Below, piece by piece: positions 54,559 through 63,565 of a stretch of 64,000 bases of DNA (positions are counted from its first letter, which is position 1; every line of letters begins with the position of its first letter). The stretch lies in contig CAJOFA010000005.1 in NCBI GenBank assembly GCA_905233985.1, forward strand, positions 1 to 64,000. The letters are read 5' to 3'. Both the position numbers and the translations under genes were made by a program. Below the pieces are notes generated by a model that was given only the letters and a program-made list of their open reading frames with translations, was not told the DNA's origin and searched no databases. This DNA comes from an uncultured Prevotella sp. (GTDB taxonomy: Bacteria > Bacteroidota > Bacteroidia > Bacteroidales > Bacteroidaceae).

Positions 54559-56859
54559 ATGGTAAAGATTTCGAAAGAGGCTGCCCTCGCCTATCACGAG
54601 CAGGGACGGCCGGGAAAGATTGAAGTGAAGCCTACTAAGGCTTACCGTACCCAGACAGACCTCTCGCTGGCTTACTCGCCTGGCGTGGCGTATCCGTGTC
54701 TGGAAATTCAGGAGAACCCCGATGACGTCTATCGCTACACAGACAAGGGCAACCTTGTTGCCGTTATCTCAAACGGCACAGCGGTATTAGGACTGGGCGA
54801 CATCGGTGCCATGAGCGGCAAGCCAGTCATGGAAGGTAAAGGACTGCTTTTCAAGATATACGGCGGTATCGACGTGTTCGACATCGAGGTAGATGAGAAA
54901 GACCCCGAGAAGTTCTGCGAGGCAGTAGAGCGTATTGCCCCGACATTCGGCGGCATCAACCTCGAAGATATCAAGGCTCCTGAGTGTTTCTACATAGAGG
55001 AACGTTTGAAGAAAACCCTCGACATCCCCGTGATGCACGATGACCAGCACGGCACGGCCATCATCAGCGCTGCCGGACTGAAGAACGCGATGGAGGTCAT
55101 CGGCAAAGACATCAGCAAGGTGAAGATTGTGGTGAACGGTGCCGGTGCTGCCGCTATCTCGTGTACAAAACTGTATATGGCTATCGGCGCTAAGAAGGAG
55201 AACATCCTGATGCTCGACTCAAAGGGTGTCATTACCAGTGACCGCGAGGGACTGAACGAGCAGAAGCGCTTCTTCGCCACCGACCGGCGCGACGTACACA
55301 CGCTGGCAGAGGCTGTCAACGGCGCCGACGTCTTCGTAGGACTGTCGAAGGGTAACGTGCTGACGAAGGAGATGGTAAAGACAATGGCGAAAGACCCTGT
55401 CATCTTCGCGCTCGCCAACCCCGTACCCGAAATCAGCTACGAAGACGCTATGGAGGCTCGCACAGATGTGCTGATGTCAACAGGACGTACAGACTACCCC
55501 AACCAAATTAATAATGTGATTGGTTTCCCCTATATCTTCCGCGGTGCGCTGGACGTTCATGCCACAGCCATTAACGAAGAGATGAAGCTGGCTGCCGTGA
55601 ATGCCATTGCAGACCTCGCCAAGCAGCCCGTACCCGACGTGGTGAACGATGTCTATAAAGTGAATAACCTGACCTTCGGACGTGACTACTTCATCCCGAA
55701 GCCCGTTGACCCGCGACTCATTACCGAGGTGAGCGCTGCCGTGGCCAAGGCTGCTATCGATAGCGGCGTAGCACGTAAGAAGATTGAAAACTGGGAAGCT
55801 TATAAGGACTCGCTCAGCATCATGCTCGGACAAGAGACGAAACTGACACAAAAGCTCTATGCCACAGCCGCTGCCCATCCGCAGCGCGTAGTATTCGCCG
55901 AGGCCGTGCACCCCACGATGCTGAAGGCAGCAGTACAGGCGAAGGCCGAGGGTATCTGTCATCCGGTGCTGTTAGGCAATGACGAGGTAATTGAGAAAAT
56001 GGCAAAGAAGATGGAACTGTCGCTCGAAGGCATTGAGATTGTCAACCTGCGCCATCCCAACGAGCAGGAGCGCCGCGAGCGCTATGCCCGCATCCTCACC
56101 GAGAAACGTCAGCGCGAGGGCTACACCTTCCAGGAGGCAAACGACAAGATGTTTGAGCGCAACTATTTCGGCATGATGATGGTGGAGACAGGAGAGGCTG
56201 ATGCTTTCATTACCGGTCTCTACACGAAATACTCGAACACCATCAAGGTTGTCAACGAGGTCATTGGAATACGTCCCGAGTACAAGCACTTCGGTGCCAT
56301 GCACATCATCAACTCGCCCAAGGGAACCTACTACATCGCCGACACGTTGGTCAATGAGAACCCCGACGGAGAGGCACTTGTCGATATCGCCAAACTCGCA
56401 TCAACCGCCGTACGTTTCTTTAACGAGAAACCTGTCATCGGCATGATGAGCCACTCTAACTTCGGTTCATCAACCAGCGCCGGAGCCAAGAAGGTAAAGC
56501 ACGCAGTAGAAGAGATGCAGCAGCTTTACCCTGACCTGCTCATTGACGGTGAGATGCAGTTGGACTGTGCCCTTGACAACGAGTTGCGCGACGAGCAGTA
56601 TCCATTCACCCGTCTGAAGGGCAAGAAGGTGAACACACTCATCTTCCCCAATCTGACGTCTGCACGTTCCAGCTACAAGATGCTGCAGATGCTCGGCACC
56701 GACGCCGAGATTATCGGTCCCATCCAGATGGGACTGAACAAACCCATCCACTTCATTGACTTCGGTGCTACCGTCCGCGACGTGGTGAACATTGTTGCCG
56801 TAGCAACCATCGATGCCTATGTGGATAAGATCAAGCAGCGACTCAACATGCTGAAATGA
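54559..56859 (+). CDS. maeB: NADP-dependent malic enzyme with phosphotransacetylase-like domain
   Basis: 766 residues. Malic enzyme half (TDLSLAYSPGVAYPCLEI; LGLGDIGAMSGKPVMEGK; IPVMHDDQHGTA; NGAGAAAISCTKL for NAD(P)) is followed from about residue 430 by a PTA_PTB-like domain (VVFAEAVHPTMLKAAVQ to IDFGATVRDVVNI). The second domain is regulatory in relatives. Decarboxylates malate to pyruvate. Overlaps the next gene by 4 bp. Confidence 0.97.
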   Translation: MVKISKEAALAYHEQGRPGKIEVKPTKAYRTQTDLSLAYSPGVAYPCLEIQENPDDVYRYTDKGNLVAVISNGTAVLGLGDIGAMSGKPVMEGKGLLFKIYGGIDVFDIEVDEKDPEKFCEAVERIAPTFGGINLEDIKAPECFYIEERLKKTLDIPVMHDDQHGTAIISAAGLKNAMEVIGKDISKVKIVVNGAGAAAISCTKLYMAIGAKKENILMLDSKGVITSDREGLNEQKRFFATDRRDVHTLAEAVNGADVFVGLSKGNVLTKEMVKTMAKDPVIFALANPVPEISYEDAMEARTDVLMSTGRTDYPNQINNVIGFPYIFRGALDVHATAINEEMKLAAVNAIADLAKQPVPDVVNDVYKVNNLTFGRDYFIPKPVDPRLITEVSAAVAKAAIDSGVARKKIENWEAYKDSLSIMLGQETKLTQKLYATAAAHPQRVVFAEAVHPTMLKAAVQAKAEGICHPVLLGNDEVIEKMAKKMELSLEGIEIVNLRHPNEQERRERYARILTEKRQREGYTFQEANDKMFERNYFGMMMVETGEADAFITGLYTKYSNTIKVVNEVIGIRPEYKHFGAMHIINSPKGTYYIADTLVNENPDGEALVDIAKLASTAVRFFNEKPVIGMMSHSNFGSSTSAGAKKVKHAVEEMQQLYPDLLIDGEMQLDCALDNELRDEQYPFTRLKGKKVNTLIFPNLTSARSSYKMLQMLGTDAEIIGPIQMGLNKPIHFIDFGATVRDVVNIVAVATIDAYVDKIKQRLNMLK

Positions 56860-57653
56860 TACAGGAAATAACGAGTCTTGATGCCCCGGGTGTCTCGCTG
56901 TTCAGCGCACTGACCGATGCGCAGCTACGCATGAACAGAGAGACGGCCGAGGGCATTTTCATTGCCGAGAGTCCGAAGGTTATCCGCGTGGCATTAGACG
57001 CAGGCATGGAACCTGTGGCATTACTTTGTGAACAGCGGCACATCACGGGCGATGCGGCAGACATCGTCAGCCGACTGACTGACATACCTATATATATAGG
57101 TACGCGCGAGCTGCTGGCGGAACTGACTGGCTACACACTGACCCGTGGCGTGCTGTGTGCCATGCGCCGACCTGTTTTACCAGACGTAGAAACGATATGC
57201 CACAACGCAAAGCGTATCGTCATCATCAAAGGCGTATCGGACACAACAAACATCGGTGCCATTTTCCGTTCGGCAGCTGCCTTGGGTATTGACGGCGTAC
57301 TATTGACACGTGACGCTTGCGACCCTCTGAACCGACGTGCCGTGAGGGTATCGATGGGCTCGGTATTCCTCGTACCCTGGACATGGGTGGATGATGACCT
57401 GACACAATTACACCAATACGGCATGAAGACAGCAGCGATGGCACTTACCCACGACAGTATCACGCTCGACGACCCGCAGTTGAAAACTGAGCCGCGACTG
57501 GCTCTCATCATGGGCACAGAAGGCGACGGACTGCCACTGGAGACCATCAACGAGGCAGACTACGTGGTACGAATCCCCATGATGCATGGCGTGGACTCAC
57601 TCAACGTGGCCGCAGCATCTGCCGTAGCATTCTGGGAACTTCGTAGGTATTGA
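56856..57653 (+). CDS. SpoU/TrmH-family RNA 2'-O-methyltransferase
   Basis: 265 residues. N-terminal RNA-binding part, then the knotted SPOUT domain: NIGAIFRSAAALGIDGVLLT, ALIMGTEGDGLP and VDSLNVAAASAVAFWELRRY, the three motifs of the family. Target RNA (tRNA or rRNA) cannot be read. Translationally coupled to maeB. Its stop codon lies inside a heptamer tract. Confidence 0.93.
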   Translation: MIQEITSLDAPGVSLFSALTDAQLRMNRETAEGIFIAESPKVIRVALDAGMEPVALLCEQRHITGDAADIVSRLTDIPIYIGTRELLAELTGYTLTRGVLCAMRRPVLPDVETICHNAKRIVIIKGVSDTTNIGAIFRSAAALGIDGVLLTRDACDPLNRRAVRVSMGSVFLVPWTWVDDDLTQLHQYGMKTAAMALTHDSITLDDPQLKTEPRLALIMGTEGDGLPLETINEADYVVRIPMMHGVDSLNVAAASAVAFWELRRY

Positions 57654-57670
57654 GTGTTTAGAGTTGAGTG
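57650..57670. repeat. Heptamer tract at the end of the SPOUT gene
   Basis: TTGAGTG, TTTAGAG, TTGAGTG; reverse complement of 52649-52669 at all 21 positions. The gap 57671-57864 holds otherwise only the htrA promoter region. Confidence 0.85.
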
Positions 57671-57799
57671 ACCTTTGTTAACCTTTAACGACTCTAAAAA
57701 ACCTCCGACAAAGCGCAAACAGCCGTTAAGCACAAACGATGAAGTGTTAAATCAAGACAAATATATATGACAAATTGTCTGTTTAACATTTTTTGCGCC

Positions 57800-57807
57800 T
57801 AAATTTG
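57800..57807 (+). promoter_or_regulatory. -7 element of the HtrA gene
   Basis: TAAATTTG, about 58 bp before ATG 57865. A TTG lies about 22 bp upstream instead of the usual 19-20, so the promoter may depend on another factor. Confidence 0.5.
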
Positions 57808-57864
57808 CACACAGCTTTTCAGCATAACGCAAATAACAATTCAAACATAAAAACAATAACGACA

Positions 57865-59346
57865 ATGAAAAGAATGAAAAAAGTCCTTAACTACATGACT
57901 CCGGTATTGGCATCGGTAGCCATCGTTTTCTCGGTAGCAGCCTTCACCAAGGCCGGTGCCGCAACAGCTAACAACTCAGCACTGACAGAGCAGAGCACTC
58001 CGGCAGGACAGCCCGTTGACCTGACCTATGCTGCAGAAAAATCACTTCCTTCAGTAGTTCACATCAAGTACGTGCAGAACAGCCGCATCCAGACAATTGA
58101 CGTGGAGAGCGACCCGTTCAGCGATTTCTTTGATCCCTTCGGCGGTTTCTTCGGACGCGGACAGGGTGGACAGCGTAAGATTCAGACCCCCAAGAAAGAG
58201 GCAACCGGTTCGGGTGTTATCATCTCTGCCGACGGCTACATCGTAACGAATAACCACGTGGTGGCAGGTGCCGATGAGCTCACCGTTACGCTTAACGACA
58301 ACCGCGAGTTCTCTGCACGCATCATCGGTACAGACGAGACCACCGACCTGGCTCTTATTAAAATTGAAGGAAAGAACCTGCCCGCTATCACCATCGCCAG
58401 CAGCGATGACCTGAAAGTTGGCGAATGGGTGCTTGCCGTAGGTAACCCCTTAGGACTGAACAACACCGTGACAGCTGGTATCGTCAGTGCCAAGGCACGC
58501 TCACTGGGAGCCAATGGTGTGGAGAGCTTCATCCAGACCGACGCTGCCATTAATCAGGGTAACTCAGGCGGAGCACTGGTGAATACACGCGGCGAACTGG
58601 TGGGCATCAACGCCATGCTCTATTCGCAGACGGGCTCGAACATCGGCTACGGTTTTGCCATCCCCACCACTATCATGAATAAGGTTGTAGCTGACCTGAA
58701 ACAGTACGGCACCGTACAGCGTGCCTTCGTTGGTATCAAAGGTAAGGATGTAAAAAGATATGTCGATGAAATGAAGGCTCAGGACCGCGAGGTTGACCTC
58801 GGCACAATGGAAGGTATCTATGTGGCAGAAGTCATGGAAGGCGGTGCTGCTGCCGATGCAGGTGTCACAACTGGCGACGTCATCATCGAAGCCGACGGAC
58901 ATAAAATCACGAAATTTGCTGAACTGCAGGAGGCTGTGGCCCGCAAGCGCCCGGGCGACAAGATGACCATCACCTACCTGCATAACAAGAAAAAGAAGTC
59001 AGAGACCGTCACACTGAAGAACGAGCAGGGCAACACCCGTGTCATCCAGAATCAAGACCTCGATGCATTAGGAGCAAACTTCCGCGCCATTACCGACCAG
59101 CAGAAACAGCAACTGGGTATTTCCTACGGACTGGAAGTAACGAAGGTGAGCAGTGGACTGCTGCAGAAGGCAGGTATGTCCAAGGGCTTCATCATCCAGC
59201 GCGTCAACGATGAGAACATCAAGAGCATCGAAGATCTGCAGAAGGTTGTGAAGAAGGCATCGACCAGCCGTGAACCCGTGCTCTATATTCAAGGACTCTA
59301 TCCTACCGGCAAGAAGGCTTACTTTGCCGTTCCTTTGCAGGAGTAA
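57865..59346 (+). CDS. HtrA/DegP-type periplasmic serine protease
   Basis: 493 residues from ATG 57865. Signal segment (VLASVAIVFSVAAFTKAGA), then trypsin-like protease with catalytic His in VTNNHVVAGAD, Asp in TDLALIKIE and Ser in NQGNSGGALVN, and two PDZ domains (from about 285 and about 400). Degrades or refolds misfolded envelope proteins. A longer frame from 57793 covers the promoter and is unlikely. Confidence 0.96.
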   Translation: MKRMKKVLNYMTPVLASVAIVFSVAAFTKAGAATANNSALTEQSTPAGQPVDLTYAAEKSLPSVVHIKYVQNSRIQTIDVESDPFSDFFDPFGGFFGRGQGGQRKIQTPKKEATGSGVIISADGYIVTNNHVVAGADELTVTLNDNREFSARIIGTDETTDLALIKIEGKNLPAITIASSDDLKVGEWVLAVGNPLGLNNTVTAGIVSAKARSLGANGVESFIQTDAAINQGNSGGALVNTRGELVGINAMLYSQTGSNIGYGFAIPTTIMNKVVADLKQYGTVQRAFVGIKGKDVKRYVDEMKAQDREVDLGTMEGIYVAEVMEGGAAADAGVTTGDVIIEADGHKITKFAELQEAVARKRPGDKMTITYLHNKKKKSETVTLKNEQGNTRVIQNQDLDALGANFRAITDQQKQQLGISYGLEVTKVSSGLLQKAGMSKGFIIQRVNDENIKSIEDLQKVVKKASTSREPVLYIQGLYPTGKKAYFAVPLQE

Positions 59347-59414
59347 GACCGGTGAAAGCATCAAGAACCCTCTCTTACATTTGTCAACAAGACAATAATA
59401 CGCAAAAAGCGTAA

Positions 59415-59461
59415 AAAAGTAAGGTATTTTTTTGGCTATCCCAGAAAAATACCTTACTTTT
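59415..59461. promoter_or_regulatory. 17-bp perfect inverted repeat over the sigma factor promoter
   Basis: Arms AAAAGTAAGGTATTTTT (59415-59431) and its exact complement (59445-59461) with a 13-bp centre. The right arm contains the -7 element TACTTTTG (59455-59462), paired with TTTG at 59431-59434 through a 20-bp spacer. It could be an operator, or a terminator of htrA placed on the promoter. Confidence 0.75.
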
Positions 59462-59497
59462 GCATCCTGCAATTGCTTACTAACGGAATCATACCAT

Positions 59498-60361
59498 ATG
59501 AGACAACTGAAAATCACGAAGTCTATCACCAATAGGGAAAGTGAGTCACTCGATAAATACCTACAAGAGATAGGAAAGGAAGACCTGCTATCCAGCGATG
59601 AGGAAGTAGAGTTGGCCCAGCGCATCCGGAAAGGTGACAGAAAGGCATTAGAAAGGCTTACTAAAGCTAATCTGCGCTTTGTTGTCTCTGTAGCCAAGCA
59701 ATACCAGAATCAGGGACTTTCGCTTCCCGACCTCATCAATGAAGGCAATCTGGGGCTCATCAAAGCTGCTGAGAAGTTCGACGAGACACGTGGATTCAAG
59801 TTCATCTCGTATGCCGTTTGGTGGATTAGACAATCTATCCTACAGGCTATTGCCGAACAAAGCCGCATTGTAAGACTGCCACTGAACCAAGTAGGCTCGG
59901 TCAACAAAATCAACCGCGCCATGAGCAAGTTTGAGCAGGAAAATGAACGCCGACCTTCCATCGAAGAGATTTCTGAGAAGACGAACCTGCCCGAAGAGAA
60001 AATCGATGAAGCTATCAAAGTAAACGGGCGCCATGTGTCAGTAGATGCCCCCTTCGTTGACGGCGAAGACAGTTCGCTGCTTGACGTACTGCCTAACGAC
60101 AATGCACCTACAGCAGATAACGAACTGGTGATGGAGTCACTGAGGGCGGAAATCAAGACACTGCTAAAGATGCTCAACGAACGTGAACGTAATGTCATTA
60201 CAGCATTCTTCGGCATTGACCAGCAGGAAATGACGCTAGAAGAAATCGGCAACAAATACGGGCTGACACGCGAACGGGTACGGCAAATCAAGGAAAAGGC
60301 TATCAGACGCTTGCGCGGTACCACAAATAACAAAATGCTCAAAACATACTTGGGACAATAA
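59498..60361 (+). CDS. rpoD: Primary sigma factor (RpoD/SigA), Bacteroidetes type
   Basis: 287 residues from ATG 59498. Regions 1.2 ([20 protein letters not shown]), 2 ([57 protein letters not shown]), 3 and 4 ([20 protein letters not shown]) are intact. Lacks the long region 1.1 of proteobacterial RpoD, as usual in this phylum. Recognises TTTG/TAnnTTTG promoters, many of which are seen here. Confidence 0.96.
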   Translation: MRQLKITKSITNRESESLDKYLQEIGKEDLLSSDEEVELAQRIRKGDRKALERLTKANLRFVVSVAKQYQNQGLSLPDLINEGNLGLIKAAEKFDETRGFKFISYAVWWIRQSILQAIAEQSRIVRLPLNQVGSVNKINRAMSKFEQENERRPSIEEISEKTNLPEEKIDEAIKVNGRHVSVDAPFVDGEDSSLLDVLPNDNAPTADNELVMESLRAEIKTLLKMLNERERNVITAFFGIDQQEMTLEEIGNKYGLTRERVRQIKEKAIRRLRGTTNNKMLKTYLGQ

Positions 60362-60367
60362 ATAACA

Positions 60368-60409
60368 ACGAAACAACGTAATAACGACATAACGAAACAA
60401 CGTAATAAC
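60368..60409. repeat. 18-bp direct repeat before the small exported protein gene
   Basis: ACGAAACAACGTAATAAC at 60368-60385 and 60392-60409, ending at the ATG at 60410. It occupies the whole gap after rpoD, so it covers any ribosome entry site. Confidence 0.85.
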
Positions 60410-60847
60410 ATGAAGATTATCAAGTACATCCTGCCGCTCATACTTGTTATGGTACTTGTAGTGGGTACCACCGATATCATGGCCAAACGAGTCAAACTAC
60501 CACAGATTTATATGTTTGGTTTCTCGGCATCGTTCACTGATTCCATTGTTTATTTCACCGATGTACAAGCAGTCGAGAATGCATGGATTGACGACAGCAA
60601 CGACTTCCTGGAAGGACGAGGCATCTACGCCAACCAGTTGAAGGATTACTTAGCCGATGAGTTGCAGATGCCCCATCGTGTTTGCATCATTATGTATGCC
60701 ACAAAACGCGAGGATGTAGAAAAGAAGTTCCTAAAACTCAAACGTCTCTACACGGTAAAAGCCAAGGACATGTATGACGTGCGCTACTTGAACACACAGG
60801 AGTTCCGTTTCCAGAAACTTGACATCAACTTTGAAGAAGAGCAGTAG
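60410..60847 (+). CDS. Small exported protein of unknown function
   Basis: 145 residues. A signal peptide (IIKYILPLILVMVLVVGTTD) precedes a mixed fold with MFGFSASFTDSIVYFTDVQ and RVCIIMYATKREDVEKKFLK. It reads like a conserved Bacteroidales protein but I cannot name it. Probably periplasmic. Likely co-transcribed with rpoD. Confidence 0.75.
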   Translation: MKIIKYILPLILVMVLVVGTTDIMAKRVKLPQIYMFGFSASFTDSIVYFTDVQAVENAWIDDSNDFLEGRGIYANQLKDYLADELQMPHRVCIIMYATKREDVEKKFLKLKRLYTVKAKDMYDVRYLNTQEFRFQKLDINFEEEQ

Positions 60848-60900
60848 TCGTTCATAGTGAAACGGCACTTTGAGAAAGGTGCTGACCTTTTACAAGAATA

Positions 60901-60937
60901 ATCCCCCGACATTCGCGATTCAGGAGTGTCGGGGGAT
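60901..60937. terminator. Bidirectional terminator
   Basis: Stem ATCCCCCGACA (60901-60911) with its exact complement (60927-60937), 15-nt loop, A/T-rich flanks on both sides. It lies between two convergent genes. Confidence 0.85.
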
Positions 60938-60956
60938 AAATTGTTCTTACTGCATG

Positions 60957-61355
60957 TTAGAACGGCAGGTCGTCGGCACTGCCCTCGGCAGGAGCTTCAC
61001 TTGCTGGCGGGAATGGTGATGCATCGGCGGCAGGAGCATCGGTAGCAGGCTGTGCGTCTAATGCCTGGGTAGCAGGAGCTACAGCGCCACGCTGGATGTT
61101 GTAGGCACGAATCTCATTAAACCAACGGCCGTTGTACTCGTGGGCATCGATGTCGAACGAGACGGTGAGTTCCTCGCCCATCTGAATATTGAACTGCTTG
61201 ATGCGGTCCTCGCCGAAGAGACGGAACATACACTTGCGGGGATACTGACCGGGGACCTCGATGACATACTCCTGAGACATCCAGGGGTTACCCGTACGGT
61301 TTGACACGCCACTGTTGGCGGGCAGAACTGCGATAATTTTTCCTGTTAATTCCAT
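60957..61355 (-). CDS. DUF3127 protein with SSB-like acidic tip
   Basis: 132 residues. Opens MELTGKIIAVLPANSGVSNR with OB-fold-like strands (QYPRKCMFRLFGEDRIKQFN; EYNGRWFNEIRAYNI), then a disordered Ala/Pro-rich tail ending DDLPF, which resembles the protein-recruiting tip of SSB. The family is often taken as a single-strand-binding-like protein. Divergent from dnaN. Confidence 0.85.
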   Translation of the reverse strand: MELTGKIIAVLPANSGVSNRTGNPWMSQEYVIEVPGQYPRKCMFRLFGEDRIKQFNIQMGEELTVSFDIDAHEYNGRWFNEIRAYNIQRGAVAPATQALDAQPATDAPAADASPFPPASEAPAEGSADDLPF

Positions 61356-61447
61356 ATTATTAATTGTTTTATAATTGTTGTGTTTCTTGAAATCGCTTGC
61401 GAAATTACAAAAATAGTTTTAAATTACGACACTTTTTACCGTTTTTT

Positions 61448-61479
61448 TTTGTTTATACCATAGTATTTTTGTATTTTTG
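61448..61479 (+). promoter_or_regulatory. dnaN promoter
   Basis: TTTG (61448-61451), 20-bp spacer, TATTTTTG (61472-61479); a second TATTTTTG sits at 61464-61471. Leader about 38 nt. Confidence 0.6.
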
Positions 61480-61523
61480 TACTCGTTTTACGACGATTAA
61501 TAATTAAAAACAACGTATAACTC

Positions 61524-62648
61524 ATGAGATTTACAGTATCAAGTACTGCCCTGAGCAGTAAACTGTCCGCCCTGTCGAGAGTCATTAACAGCAAAAATTC
61601 ACTCCCGATCCTGGCCGACTTTGTGTTCGAGATTAATGACAATGTGCTCACGCTGACCGCTTCGGACAGTGAGAATGTGATGAAAACCACGCTGACACTC
61701 ACCGAGAGTGACGGTCCTGGACGCTTCGCCATTGGCAACCGTGACCTGTTGGAAGCCGTCAAGGGTTTCTCGGAGCAGCCTCTCACATTCGACATCAACG
61801 AGGAAAAAGGGTTGGTACGCATCAGTTACCAGAACGGTCTCTTCTCGCTACCCGTTGACAATGCTGATGAATTTCCGCAGGCTCAGACGGTAGGCGACAA
61901 CGCCACGGTCATACAGCTGCCAAGTAACATTATGGCAGATAACCTTGGACGTTCGCTCTTTGCTACAGCACAAGATGAGTTGCGCCCCGTCATGAACGGA
62001 GTGTACTTTGACCTGACACCTGACTGCCTCGCCATCGTTGCCAGCGATGGTCATAAACTGGTCCGCAACAAAGTACTGAATATCCGTAGCGAGCAGCCCG
62101 CATCATTCATCCTGCCGAAGAAGCCCGCCACGTTGCTGCGTAACATGCTGCAGAAGGAAGGCGGTGACGTCATCGTACGTTTTGACGAGCGTAATGCAGA
62201 AATCACCTACGACGAGGGTGTCATCATCTGCCGACTCATTGAGGGACGCTATCCGAACTATAACAGCGTTATCCCGCTGTCGAATCCCAACCAGCTGACC
62301 GTTGATCGTCTAACTCTGCTTAGCGCATTGCGCCGTGTACAGCCTTTCGCTAACGACTCCAGCAACCTCATCCGTTTCAATGTAGAAGGCGCCACGCTCA
62401 AACTCGATGCCGAGGACTTTGACTTCTCAAAGACCGCAACCGAGCAGATGACGTGCGACTACAACGGTACACCCATGAGAATAGGTTTCAAAGGCTCATC
62501 GTTCATTGAGATTCTCAGTAATTTCGACTGTAGCGAGGTTGTCATCCAACTGGCAGACCCCAGCCGTGCAGGACTTGTCCTACCCTCAGAGCAGCCTGAG
62601 AATCAGGATGTGCTCATGCTCATGATGCCCATGCTGATTAACGACTAA
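61524..62648 (+). CDS. dnaN: DNA polymerase III beta subunit (sliding clamp)
   Basis: 374 residues in three repeated clamp domains. MRFTVSSTALSSKLSALSRV opens, ISYQNGLFSLP and ISGDGHKL-type IVASDGHKLVRNK are seen, and LPSEQPENQDVLMLMMPMLI closes. Ring that tethers the replicase to DNA. Full length. Confidence 0.97.
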   Translation: MRFTVSSTALSSKLSALSRVINSKNSLPILADFVFEINDNVLTLTASDSENVMKTTLTLTESDGPGRFAIGNRDLLEAVKGFSEQPLTFDINEEKGLVRISYQNGLFSLPVDNADEFPQAQTVGDNATVIQLPSNIMADNLGRSLFATAQDELRPVMNGVYFDLTPDCLAIVASDGHKLVRNKVLNIRSEQPASFILPKKPATLLRNMLQKEGGDVIVRFDERNAEITYDEGVIICRLIEGRYPNYNSVIPLSNPNQLTVDRLTLLSALRRVQPFANDSSNLIRFNVEGATLKLDAEDFDFSKTATEQMTCDYNGTPMRIGFKGSSFIEILSNFDCSEVVIQLADPSRAGLVLPSEQPENQDVLMLMMPMLIND

Positions 62649-62652
62649 GGAC

Positions 62653-63519
62653 ATGAAGCTCAATCTAAAAAAGCCACTCGTCATCTTTGACCTCGAGACG
62701 ACGGGATTGGACTTGGTGAAGGATCGGATTATTCAGATTTCCTATATCAAGGTATATCCCGACGGACATGAGGAAAGAGGTGATGAACTGGTTAACCCCG
62801 AAAAACTGATACCTGCCGAAGTGGAATCTTTGACAGGTATCACTAATGATATGGTCAAGGACAAACCGACGTTCAAGCAATTGGCACAGAATCTTAGCAA
62901 TTCTTTCTCAGGTAGTGACTTCGCCGGCTTCAATTCTAACCATTTCGATATTCCTTTGCTGGCTGAGGAGTTTCTTCGTGCCGGCATCGACTTCGACTTT
63001 TCCAAGTGCCGCATGATTGACGCACAAACCATCTACCACAAGATGGAACGCCGCAATCTAGCCTCTGCCTATAAGTTCTATTGCGGAAGGAGAATGGAAG
63101 ATGACTTCGAGGCACACCGTGCCGATCAGGACACCGAAGCAACATACCGTGTGCTGCAAGCAGAGCTCGACCACTATACGGAAGAGAACCAGCGTGCACT
63201 GGGTGAGAATCCTGAGGGACGCACACTACAGAATGACATGGACTGCCTTGCCGAGTTCTCTAAAGTCAACAACAACGTCGATTTCGCAGGACGCATCGTT
63301 TGGGCAGAGCAGTTAGGACCAGACAAGAAGCCCATGCTTGATAAGGACGGTAATCCCAAACAGATTGAAGTGTTCAACTTCGGCAAGTACAAAGGACTAC
63401 CCGTAGCACAAGTGCTTCGTACGGATCCTGGCTACTACAGCTGGATACTCCAAGGTGACTTCACATTCAACACGAAGCAGGTACTCACTCGTATTCGACT
63501 GCGTGAGGCACAGAGGTAA
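62653..63519 (+). CDS. DnaQ-like 3'-5' exonuclease
   Basis: 288 residues. DEDDh exonuclease: VIFDLETTGLDLVKDRIIQI (Exo I with DxE), NSNHFDIPLLAEEFLRAGI (Exo II) and EAHRADQDTEATYRVLQA (His and Asp of Exo III). A C-terminal segment (FNFGKYKGLPVAQVLRTDPG) is found on relatives in Bacteroidetes. Probably a proofreading epsilon-like or repair exonuclease; 4 bp after dnaN, so co-expressed with the clamp. Confidence 0.92.
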   Translation: MKLNLKKPLVIFDLETTGLDLVKDRIIQISYIKVYPDGHEERGDELVNPEKLIPAEVESLTGITNDMVKDKPTFKQLAQNLSNSFSGSDFAGFNSNHFDIPLLAEEFLRAGIDFDFSKCRMIDAQTIYHKMERRNLASAYKFYCGRRMEDDFEAHRADQDTEATYRVLQAELDHYTEENQRALGENPEGRTLQNDMDCLAEFSKVNNNVDFAGRIVWAEQLGPDKKPMLDKDGNPKQIEVFNFGKYKGLPVAQVLRTDPGYYSWILQGDFTFNTKQVLTRIRLREAQR

Positions 63520-63565
63520 TAAAAAGAAACGGAAAGAACATCGCTTTCACTTCTAACAGAAAAGA

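Noticed and set aside
57793..57864. N-terminal extension of the HtrA protein
   Set aside because: The added residues are polar, lie over the -7 element at 57800-57807, and come before a normal signal peptide start.
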